Assembly: GCA_008000375.1 (NCBI GenBank)
Contig: SMOI01000286.1
Location: 1 to 39,934 of the forward strand
Reading direction: 5' to 3'
Length of the DNA: 39,934 nt
From: Poteriospumella lacustris
Taxonomy: Eukaryota > Sar > Chrysophyceae > Chromulinales > Dinobryaceae
Each line of letters opens with the position of its first letter. Position 1 is the stretch's first letter. Below, piece by piece: positions 30,246-39,934 of the stretch. Under the pieces are notes generated by a model. It searched no databases. It saw only the letters and a program-made list of their open reading frames with translations, and had not been told where the DNA came from. The translations under genes and the position numbers were made by a program.

Positions 30246-33200
30246 TCACAGGCAGCGAATGGTCAAGTGCACGGGGCGGTGGTCTTTGTTGACGTGCAGG
30301 GCCGCCGGGTCGTCCTCTTCTCGCTCGAACTCCTCCAGGTTCATCTCGCCGCGCTCCAGCTTCGCGATCGTCTCTCGAATGCTCGAGCGCTTCTTGCGGA
30401 TCACCGGCGGTGCGCCGCCAGCCTCCGAGGCGAAGCTCACATGGCCAGTGCCCCGGGACCCCGCCGCAGGGTCGGCGAACAGCGCACTCGGACTGGGCTG
30501 GGCCACCACCGCCACGTCTTCGGGCCGCAGGTCGACGCTGTCGTGACGACCACCGGACCGCGTCTCGTGGCCACCACCGTCGCCGCCGTCGTCTTCGTCG
30601 TCGACCTCTTCGTACTCCAGACGCAGCGACGCCAAGATCGGCTGCACCAGCGAGTCGATGGCCTCGGCGTCGCACATGTCCAAGAGACACGGGTACACGA
30701 TGGCGTGTTTCTGGCCCTCGTCGATCGTGACGATCTTCTGCCCCACAAACGACGTCGGCCGGGCCCCGTAGCCGCCCGCGGTCACACCGGCGTTGCTCAA
30801 GCGATGCTTGTCGCCCGCCGCCAACGCGCGGCGACCACTCACGCCGCTCTCCGTCCCCGCGCTGCCGATGTGCACGCCACCGCCACCGCCACCACCGCCG
30901 CTGCCACCGCCACGACCCGCCGCGAAGAAGCTGGCGTTGGCCATGCTGCGTCCGCTGTGCAGCAGGTGCGTCAGCCGACTCGTGCTCGCGTTGACCAGCT
31001 GCGACGTCGCGGCCGCTTTGCCGTGGCCGTGGCCGTGGGCCCCGAGGAGCTGGTGACTCGGCCCGTGCGTCAGCACCTGGTCGATGCCCGAGTACGGGTA
31101 CGCGAACGCCTGCATCTCGTGCAGCACCGTCAACACGGAGGCGTCGCGGGGAAAGGCTTTCTTCCGGTGCAGCAGCTGGTTCACCGTCAGAAACGTGAAG
31201 CCGTAGGCGTCGGTGAAGTCGCGGTAGGCGCCTCGCTCGAGGACCTCCGGTGGCGCGTCGGTCCGCGACGGACTGCTCACCACGCGGACGGCGACCAACA
31301 CGCCCGCCGTCGTCGGCAGGCCCACCGGATGATTGCGCAGCGACGCCAGCGTCATGCTCAGTCGCTGGAGCCGCGGCAAACGAATCTGTCCGCTGGGCGA
31401 CACGGCGGGAAACGAGGCGACCGACGCGTGCGACGGGGTGTGCAGCGGATGCGGCGAGAAGCCGCCGTGGTCGCTGTTGCGGTCGGCGCTCCAGTGGCTC
31501 AGCGCCGACACCGGCCGCGAGGGCATCGGCGACTGCGCAGCGGGGGCCACCGTCGCGGTGCTGTGCGGTGACTGCGCCGAGAACGGTCGACTCGTCGCGG
31601 GGGGCGGCGCGCTGAACATGTTCGTCGTGTCGGCGCCGCCCGACAAAATGTAGCCGACGTCGTAGAACATCACCGCGACCTTCACGGGGAGCACGCCCAC
31701 CTCGTGGCCGTGCGCATCGCAGACGCTCAGCGGCACGCCGTCGTACTCGACGACGTCGGACACCAGGCCGTCCTTCCGCACGAAGAAGGGAAACCTGCTG
31801 GCGATGTCGATGTGGAAGTCGAGGAGGAACTCGTCGTGCGGCTTCAGCGCCCGCAGAATGTCCTCGACGTTCAACACGAAGTTGTCGCCGTCCACCGTCG
31901 CACGGAACCCGTCGCCATCGCTGCCGTCGCCGCCATCGCCGCCGTTGCCGCCATCGACGTCGCCATCGTCGCGGCTGCCGGCGGCCTCGTCGCGGGCGTG
32001 GCTCGGACTCATTTGGTCGTAGATGAAGCCCAAGCTGGAATTGCGACGCAGCGGCGCCCGGCCGCCGTGCGTCGTCGTCTGCGACGGCGGCACCAGCGAC
32101 AGCGACGGTGGCGCCGGCTGCGGCTGCGGCGACGGTTCGTTTGTCGGGCCGCCGCCCGGCGACGCGTGCGGCGACGACGTCGACCGCTTCTCGGTGGGGC
32201 CGCTGTGGCTGTGCTTGCCACCGGCGGCGGGCGCCACGTCGCCGTCGGGCGGGAAGAAGTGGCCGGAGCGCTGTCGCGTGGGCGACGCACCGTGGCGCGA
32301 GCCCGACGGCGACAGGCGCTGCGACCGGCTGTCGGCGCGCACTTTCGTGTGGGGCTCCTTCGGCGACGGCCGGTTGGACCGCGGCGCGGCGTCCGTCGAC
32401 GCGACTTTGATCGGCGACAGCTGCGACCGCGACCGGTGGCCACCGCTGCCACTGCGACGCAACGCGCCGTCTCGACCGGTGGGGCTCGTGGGCAGCGACG
32501 CGCTGCCGCCGGAGATCGTGCTCGTGATCGAGGCGTTGTCCACCGTCGCGGTCGCTGCCCACGCGGCGGCGGTGGCGGCGGCGGCTGCGGCGGCGGCCGC
32601 ATCGGGTGAGGACGACGACGACGGTGGCGCCTCCTGCGCGGCACCCGCCGCCGTGAGCGTCATTTGGTTGTGCGCGTCGAACTCGATCACGTTGATGTTC
32701 TCGACGAAGGACACGTTCTTCCGCAGGGCCTGCAGCTTGCGCAGGCGCTGTTGGTGGTAGAAGGCGTCTTTGTCGGTCTCGTCGGCGGCGTCTGCGTCTG
32801 CGTCGCCACCGTCGCCGCCATCGCCACCGTCGCCGCCATCGCCACCGTCGCGAGAGACGGCAACCGCCGCAGCGACGGGCGACGCGGCCATCGACACCGG
32901 CGCCGACGACGCCACCAAATCGTCGCGCGACGTCGACTGCGACGGCGGCGCCCAGCCGCCCGGCGAGGTCGCATGCGCAAACGGCGTCGCGCCAGCGGAC
33001 GACGGGTGCAGCGGCAGCGGCGGTCGCTGTCGCTCGTAGTACGACTGCGGCGTCGTCGTGCTGGGCCGCTGCTGCTGCGGCGGCGGTTGTCGCTGCTGCT
33101 GCAGCTGCGCCAGTTGCAGCTGCTGGTGCTGCAGGTACTGCGGCGAGGGCGCGTAGAAGCTGCGCACGGGCGACGGAGACGACGCGGACGCCGCCAGCCG

Positions 33201-34621
33201 CGACTGTGCGGCGTGTCGCTCTTTCTCCTGCTCGAGACTGGCCGCCACCGCCAAGATGCTGGGACAGCGGTCGTCCAGGTACATTCGCCGGCCCGACGAC
33301 GACGACGACGACGGCGCCGCCGGGGACGGCGCTGGCACCGCACGAGACGGTGACGACGACTGCTGCGAGTGCTGGTGCTGCGCGGCGATGCCGCTGGAGG
33401 TCTGCGGCCGACGACGAGGACGGTCGTCGAGGTGCGACGGCGGCGGGGAGACGTCCTGCCAGATGGAGTACGCCTTGCGCTCCTGCGCGTCGTTGCGGTC
33501 GGAGTTGAAGACGTTGTCGTTGGTCGAGGCGTCCCAGGGGTAGCGGCGGTTGCGGATCTCGCGCAGGACTTCTTTGGCGGTGAACAAGTCCTCGGGCTTC
33601 TGGATGCCGTCGACGACCTCGCGCACCTTCTTGTCCGCGCGCTGCTCGTGCCGCTGCGTCGACGCGCGCTGCTGCTCCTCCGCCCGCTGGAAGGCGTCGA
33701 TCTCCTGACTGAAGCCGGTGTGCAGCGCGGTGGGAGCGGTCACTGGACGCGGCGGTGCTTTCGCCTTCGCTGCGGGTCCCGACGCCTCGGCGGCGGACGG
33801 CTGCGTCTCGTCGGCCGCTCGGTCGGGTGCGTCGGGACTCGACGCTTCGATCTGCGCGTTGTGCATCGCGCGCACTTTGTTCCGCCGCGCGACGTTCTTC
33901 TTGGCCATCTTGACCAGGCCCAGGTGCAGCGACGTCACGGGCGTGCGGTCCATGAAGATCTTGTATCTGTGGCACACGGACACGGCGTCAGCGGTGAGCG
34001 GCACAGCGCAGACGCGCCGCACAGGTCGCACTTACACAACGCGGGTCCGTCGGTAGAAGTCGGCGTGGTCGTCGCGACGATAGCTCGACTTCGCACTGTT
34101 GATGAAGCGGTGCACTTGGACGTTGCTCTTCTCGACGATGCCCTTCGCGAAGTTGCGCGCCAGCGTCTGCGCGTTGGCCATGTTGCGCATGGTGAGGGCG
34201 TGGGCCTCGCTGGGGTAGCAGTCGATGCAGGTTCCGCCTAGAATACCCAAGGGACACATGAGAGTGTGGAGATGTGGCGTGAGTGAGTACGGTGGGTGGG
34301 TGGCAGGGGTCGATCGACAGCGACGGTACCTCGACCGACTCGCCAGCCCGGCGCGTACTGATGGGTGCCCTCCTGGCGGTTCTCGTTCACGATGGTGTGG
34401 ATGCGCTCGCTCATATATTGGTTGTCGATGTTGACTCGTCGCTCCTCGACCACCATGCGGCCTTTCTGTTTGTGGAAGTGGTAGTCGCCCTGGTCCTTGC
34501 GCCATCGACTGGTTTCCCACGTGGGCGGTACATCGCCCGAAACGATCTTCAAATGGCGCTCGATATTACGAGAGGCTTCATATTTCTGATTGGCCAAGTT
34601 GCCTTGCAAACTGGCCTTCAT
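30246..34621 (-). CDS. Large low-complexity protein; N-terminus possibly CFAP97-like (3 exons)
   Basis: The minus-strand exons are 34621-34330, 34237-34036 and 33966-30246, with introns of 92 and 69 nt, giving 1,404 residues. The first ~210 residues look conserved: KQKGRMVVEERRVNIDNQYMSE, then GGTCIDCYPSEAHALTMRNM, then YKIFMDRTPVTSLHLGL. The 'HKQK...R..NIDNQ...RI..I' pattern faintly resembles the CFAP97/Hemingway segment of axonemal proteins. The next ~480 residues are disordered (poly-Gln, poly-Ser, poly-Ala, repeated GGD). A second folded-looking region follows (about 700-1000: VLNVEDILRALKPHDEFLLDFHIDIASRFPFFVRKDG..., then VAVRVVSS...FTFLTVNQLL). A coiled C-terminal segment ends the chain (RSSIRETIAKLERGEMNLEEFERE). 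The function is unknown. Confidence 0.75.
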
Positions 34622-35169
34622 GGTTCGCTGTGTGGTGCTAATGCAGCGGACTTAACCGTCAGCACAGGCGAATGGTACGGAATGGATGTGCTTCCCAGCG
34701 TCGCCTCTTCACAGCCGGCGTATCAACACTCACACAACAACAGCCACACCCATAGGGAGGGGAAATCCAAGAATCATAGTGTTAGGGTCGGTAGGTGTCC
34801 GTGTCGTTGCCTGTCTTCTTCAAATCGATGGCCTCTTTCAGTCGACTTGGCGATACTTCGGACGAGGTGGTCAACGGATACGAAACGGCAACAGACCGAC
34901 GGACTACCCTTGTGCCGCAGACGGACTCTGGACACTCTGCTGGAGCTCGGAGTCCGCAGTGGGGTCTCTGCGACGGTGGGGCGTGGCGTGCGTCTGTGTC
35001 GGTGCGATTTGAATTCAGATCGGCTGCGCTGGATGACGAGCATCGGCAGCTTGGCAGCGTTTGGTTGGCTTCGCATCTGATGCGACCGAGCTGATTGTCG
35101 TTGTGGGAGTCCGTGAGACCAGGACGATTTCATTCTTTGTTGCTGGTCACACAGCCCCAGAGAAGAACC
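34622..35169. promoter_or_regulatory. Divergent region before the SET-domain gene
   Basis: This 548-bp stretch lies between opposite starts. An acceptor-like tggtcacacag ends at 35154, just 15 bp before the chosen start. A 5'-UTR intron or an unrecognised upstream exon of the SET gene is therefore possible. Open frames here (for example from 34822) cannot be shown to be coding. Confidence 0.4.
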
Positions 35170-38100
35170 ATGCGGAAGCACAATGCCTCGATTCACCAGG
35201 CTTTCAACGAGCTGGTCAAACAGGCCGATGAAAGCTTGTTGAAGGACCTGAACAAGCTTCTGAACCGCGTCGAGCGTCTCATGGTTCCGACCTATTTCTA
35301 TTCGCACTGTCAGGTGGCGGAGAGGCTGGGGGAGTTGCGTCAACGACTGGCGGACAAGACGTTCTTTGCCACGACGACGGAGTTTTCGGAAGAAAACATC
35401 GTGAAAACCGCCGGCAAATCGACCGAATACTTCATCCGCAAGGTGGACTGGGACCGATTGGAGGCGGAACTGCGCACCATCATTGGGAACCACCCCGACG
35501 ACTCGTTCTATTTGAAGGAGGTGAATGGCGAGATCGTGCATCAGCGGCGGTCGCACGAGGAGCGGTACGCGACGGCGATCGCGCAAGAGAAAATCCGACA
35601 GATGCAGGTAAGCCAGCTGTGCTTGGCCACCCATCGCGCGAGGTCATCGCTGACGGCTGCTGGATGGCGTGACAGGTGCGCAACCACCAGCCGGTGATGA
35701 CGGGCAAATGGCGGAGGGACCCGTTCCCCGCGCGCACGCGTGTGCAGCTGACCGACTACGTGCCGACGGACTCGATCAGTGCAGAGGAAGGCGCGGCCTT
35801 GATGGGGCAGCTGAACACGCCGCTGAATGGATACCTGGGCCAGGCGTACAACTACGACGACCGGGGCCTGACGGAGGAGTGGATGACGTCGTTCCGCAAC
35901 GGCACGACGGCGGCGTCGGAGGACGAAGTGGCGCGCACACAGCTGGTGAGTCTCATGGAGATCATGCTGAGCAAGGTGCAAGACCGCATCTACAACGAGG
36001 AGAAGATCCTGCAGAAGCCGCCGATCGTGTTGAGCAAAGACGTGGTGGAGCAGCCGGTGTGGGGCGTCGACAGCTACACGCGCCGCATGGTGGAGATCTG
36101 CCTGGAGGACGGCGTGCCGCAGAACCAGCGGTCGACGCTGACGATCAAGGACTTCATCGAGCACCGACTGCTGCCGGCGATCAACCGCCAGAGCCCCGAC
36201 AAGGCGCACAACTTGTCGTTCGCGCTGCAGAGCATCCTCGACGCCGACGGTGTGTCGGCGCGCGACCGGCTGTACGCGAGCACGTTGCTGTCGGCGTTCC
36301 ATCAGTACGGCTTCGAGCTGTTCAAGATCCATCCGAAGGGCACCGGCGTCGTGTGCATCAACCCGGACGGCATCCCGCCGCAGGTGCTGATCGCGGAGTA
36401 TCTGGGCGAGCTGTACCCGGCGTATCGCTGGTGCGAGCGCCTCGACGTGATCGAGCAGGCGCAGAAGCAGCTGGAGATGAAGCCGACGCTGCCGGACTTC
36501 TACAACATCCTGCTGGAGCGACCGAGACAGGACCCGGACGGTTACGGTAAGTGACGCGCAGTGATCGAGCGGTGCACGGCGGGCAGTTTCGTGTCTGACG
36601 CCGGGTGGACGTGTGTGGCGTGTGGCGTGTGGTGTGTGTGGCACAGGACTGCTGTACGTGGACGCGTCGCAGAAGGCGAACATCGGCAGCAGCTGCTCGC
36701 ACTCGTGCGACGCCAACTGCACGTCGTCGATCGTGGCGCGTAACGGCCGCCTGACGATCGCGATGACCACGGTAAGTCGGTCGCGGGCCGTCGTCGCGGG
36801 TGCGGTGTGTGTGTCTCGGACGGTGTCTCACGGGGCGTGCTGCTGTGGGACGATGTGTGTCGGTGTAGAACCGCCACGTGCGGTACGGCGAGGAGCTGAC
36901 CTTCGACTACTACTCGATCACGACGTCGGACGTGGAGTGGCGCGCGGCGGTGTGTCTGTGCGGCATGACGTCGTGTCGCGGGTCGTTTCTGGCGTACGCG
37001 ACACAGGAGGACCTGCAGCAGGTGCTGAACCAGAACTTCGGCCCCGTGAGTCGGTACGCGTCGCTGTTGCGCGCCTGCGCCGACAAGAAGCCGACGACGG
37101 AAGACGCGCTGACGCTGTCGCGCCACGGCATCAAGCAGGCGATTCTGGGCGCGACGCCGCCGAACTGGATGACGAAGTACGCGGCGGACGTGCTGCGGTT
37201 CGTGGAGTTCGAGCGGAAGGCGCTGCCGTGTGCGTTGCTGCGTCCGCGCAACGGCGTCTCGACGGAGTACACGTTCTCGGGCGCCGACATGGACGCGCGG
37301 TGTGTGATGGAGCAGCGCATCCAGAGCATGGTGTGCTGCTTCTCGATGATCCACCGCGTGCTGCTGGGCCAGACGACGCGCGACGAGGCGACGGGCGGCG
37401 ATCGGAAGCCGCTGCGGCCGATCGCGCCGCGTCAGGCGCTGACGCTGCTGTGGGCGCGGCTGTCGAAAGTGCCGCGGCTGCTCGAGGCGCATCTGCTGCG
37501 GGTGTCGGACAAGACGCCGGAGGGCAAGCTGCTGCGGACGAAGCGAGGTAAGTGGGCGGCCGGGCGGGTGCGAGGCGTGTGGACTGACGTGCGGTGCGGT
37601 GTGCGGTGGCTGTGTGTCGCAGGCGAAGTGGAGGCGCTGCTGGCGGCGGTGGACGCGGTCGTCGGCGAGGAGCCGGCGTCGATGGCGGCGGTGCGCGAGG
37701 CGTTCGCGAAGGTGCGGCGCGTGTTGGCGCAGTACCAGCACCTGTCGTACAGCAAGGCGAGGTAAGGCGCCGCGGCCCGTGTGCGCAGCGGTGGGGCGGC
37801 GGGGCGACTGACGCCGTGTGTCTGTCTGTCTGTCTGTGTGTGTCTTGTGTGTGTCGCGCGACGCAGACTGCTGCAGCTGGCGGACGTGCTGGCGCTGTGG
37901 GCGGCGACGGTGAACTTCTCGGTGCCGCAGGAGTACGACGCGGTGGAGGCGGCGCCGATCGTGGTGCCGGCGCGCGAGCTGGGCAGCACGGTGCCGCGCA
38001 GCGTGTTGGAGAAGGCGCGCAGCAAGGAGCGCGAGCGCGAGCTGCAGCAGCGTCGGAAGGAGCGGCGACAGCTGGTGGAGCTCGAGATGCAGCTGTACGA

Positions 38101-39934
38101 CGTGGGCGCGACGCCGGGCCGCAAGCGCAGCAAGAAGACGTCGCCGCAGAGCATCGCGGCGAACCCGTCGGCGATGGACCTCGCGGCGACGGCGGCGGAC
38201 GGCGACGATGCGCGGCGGACGGCGTCGGGGTCGCCGTTGTTCGGCGCGGACGAGGTGAACACGACGCGCGAGTCGGCGGGGGCGGAGCTGGACGCCGACG
38301 ACGGCGACGGCGACGGCGACGGTGCGTCGACGGAGGCCGCGGCGGAGTCGGTGACGGCGACGTGCGAGTCGACGGAGAGCGGCGCACCGGTCGAGGCGGT
38401 GGCTGTGGCGGCGACGGAGTCGGCGATGGACGTGGACGATGCGCCGCAGACGGCGTCGGTCGAGGCGGCGCAGACAGCGACCGACGGCGACGCGGTCAAG
38501 ACGCAGCCGCCGACGGTGGCGTCGACCGCCTCGGCGATGGATGACGATGACTCCGCCGCGGCCGCCGCGGAGCCTGCGACGAGCGTCGACGGTCGGTCGA
38601 TGGACGCGGACGGCGTCGGCGGCGACCCCGACGCGACGTCGACGGCCGCGACGTGCAGCTCGCCGTCGGCGACGGTGCAGTCGGGCGGCGTGGCGGACAG
38701 CCAGTCGCGGCGACCGACGTCGTTCCACCTGGACCCGAACGAGCCGGTGTTCACGGGGCGCAAGGTGTACGACCGCTGGTTCTGCTTCTGGCAGCTGATG
38801 GGCTGGTTCAACGCCGGGTCGGACCAGAAGGCGGAGCACCCGGACCTGTTCGGCTGCGTGGAGCTGCCCGACCCGTCGACGTGTTTCGGCGCGTCGGCGG
38901 CGGCGTACACGGCGAAGCACCAGGAGCAGCTGATGGGCCTGCTGAAGGACGACAAGCTGCAGGCGATGCACTGGCCGGCGGCGCTGAAGGCGACGTTCAA
39001 CGTGGAGCAGCAAGAGGCGCTGGGGTCGACGGGCGAGCGCGTGTTCGGGTCGCCGATGCTGGACGTGGTGCTGGGCCAGATCGACTCGGTGCCGAAGGCG
39101 CTGCGGGAGATCGTCGCGACGGCGCTGTCGACGGGCGCGACGGCGACGGAGAAGGGCGGCCGGGGCGGCAAGAAGACCGCCGCGGGCGCCACCGCCACCG
39201 CCACCGGCGGCAGCGGCAAAAAGGCGACGAAGAAGGCGGCCGTCGACGACGAGGACGCGCGGCAGCTCGACGACATTCTGGCGCCCGAGGCGCCGACGAA
39301 CTGGGTGCAGTGCGACGCCTGCAACAAGTGGCGCCGGGTGCCGTGGCACGTGGATCTGGAGGCGCTGCCGGACCCGTGGGTGTGCGGCCAGAACACCTGG
39401 GACATCGACGCGGCGACGTGTGCGGCGCCGCAGGACGCGTACGACGCCAGCAAAGAGAACGCGATGTACTCCGACCGCGACGCGCAGAACACCTTCGCGC
39501 TGGCGGACTTCAGCGTGGGCAGCTGGTGGGACGTGTACTGCACGAAGAACCTCGTGTACTACGAGGCGCAGGTGGTGCGGCTCCGCGCGCCGACGGGGAA
39601 GAAGAAAGGCCAGGCGACGCAGCTGCTGTTCCACTACAAGGGCTGGTCGCCCAAGTTCGACGAGTGGGTGGCCTTCGACAGCGAGCGCATCAGTCGGCAC
39701 AACTTGTTCACGAACCCGATGGCGTCGGACCCGCGGGAGCAAGAGCGCTGGCAGGGCATGCAGCCGGTGACGGCGACGCTGCGCTCGGCGTATGTGCAGT
39801 CGGGGTCGAAGAAGCGCAAGTCGGGCGAGGGCGCGGACGAGAAGAAGGACGCGGCGACGGCGGCGGCGGGCCGGGCGAGGGCGGCGGAGAGTCCCTCGAA
39901 GAAGGCGAAGGTCGGCGCCGAGGCCCGCGATTAG
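35170..39934 (+). CDS. ATXR3-like: ATXR3/SDG2-like histone H3K4 methyltransferase with CW zinc finger and Tudor/chromo-barrel domain (6 exons)
   Basis: The exons are 35170-35607, 35676-36546, 36647-36771, 36869-37547, 37623-37761 and 37867-39934, with introns of 68, 100, 97, 75 and 105 nt, giving 1,439 residues. The stop is at the window's last base. The SET domain (about 366-520) has AEYLGELYPAYRW, FYNILLERP, SQKANIGSSCSHSCDANC and YGEELTFDYYS, then post-SET CLCGMTSCRGSF. Conserved flanks match plant ATXR3: AILGATPPNWMTKYAADVLRF after SET and RVFGSPMLDVVL near 1135. Residues 751-980 are acidic and low in complexity. After that come a CW zinc finger (about 1225-1275: WVQCDACNKWRRVP...WVCGQNTWD...C), which in this family reads H3K4 methylation, and a Tudor-knot/chromo-barrel (about 1300-1365: WDVYCTKNLVYYEAQV...HYKGWSPKFDEWV). 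The tail has KKRK and KKAK nuclear signals. Confidence 0.9.

Noticed and set aside
30136-33975. A 1,279-codon second frame on the minus strand within the large gene
   Set aside because: It is Arg/Ala/Gly-dominated and lies in an alternate frame of the same exon. The chosen frame joins the two upstream exons in phase.
36542-39742. A 1,066-codon frame antisense to the SET gene
   Set aside because: It is Arg/His/Leu-rich filler created by high-GC codons on the other strand. The sense strand has clear domains and splice sites.

Overview
This is nuclear DNA from a microbial eukaryote that uses the standard genetic code: TAA, TAG and TGA all end genes here. Genes are closely packed and have few, short GT-AG introns (about 62-122 nt). 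The presence of B9D2 (ciliary transition zone), a MORN/LRR protein, a GT7 galactosyltransferase, a UDP-sugar pyrophosphorylase, an ATXR3-type SET protein and a Crinkler/RHS-like P-loop ATPase suggests a ciliated protist. A stramenopile-like lineage would fit, but I cannot fix the species. No tRNA, rRNA or CRISPR was recognised.

Layout. 1-3.6 kb: a (CGA)24 tract, a small secreted basic protein, an unknown nuclear-looking protein (minus) and a vWA-domain protein (plus). 3.85-7.93 kb: a large inverted repeat, two perfect 1,915-bp arms around a 250-bp spacer. Each arm carries a complete four-exon gene for mitochondrial complex III core protein 2, arranged tail to tail. 8.07-17.3 kb: a beta-1,4-galactosyltransferase-like enzyme, UDP-sugar pyrophosphorylase (minus), a MORN-LRR protein (minus), B9D2 (plus) and a glutamyl-Q tRNA(Asp) synthetase-like enzyme (minus). 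17.9-24.8 kb: strongly GC-rich, with an ankyrin-repeat protein and a large coiled-coil protein with an ATRIP-like motif (both minus). 25.1-30.2 kb: a less GC-rich island bracketed by two ~353-bp direct repeats. It holds a small ORF, a zinc-knuckle protein and a P-loop ATPase with a C-terminal helix-hairpin-helix. 30.2-39.9 kb: GC-rich again, with a 1,404-residue disordered protein whose N-terminus may be cilium related (minus), then a divergently transcribed ATXR3-like H3K4 methyltransferase carrying added CW and Tudor/chromo-barrel modules. The window ends on its stop codon.

The genes are not an operon, and their shared themes are loose: cilium (B9D2, perhaps the MORN-LRR protein and the 1,404-residue protein), chromatin and DNA damage (SET-CW protein, possible ATRIP), and nucleotide-sugar use (USP, GT7). 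The two places most worth following up are the identical inverted gene pair and the repeat-bounded island with its effector- or transposon-like ATPase. All exon structures were worked out by reading splice sites and frame continuity by hand, without transcript data.
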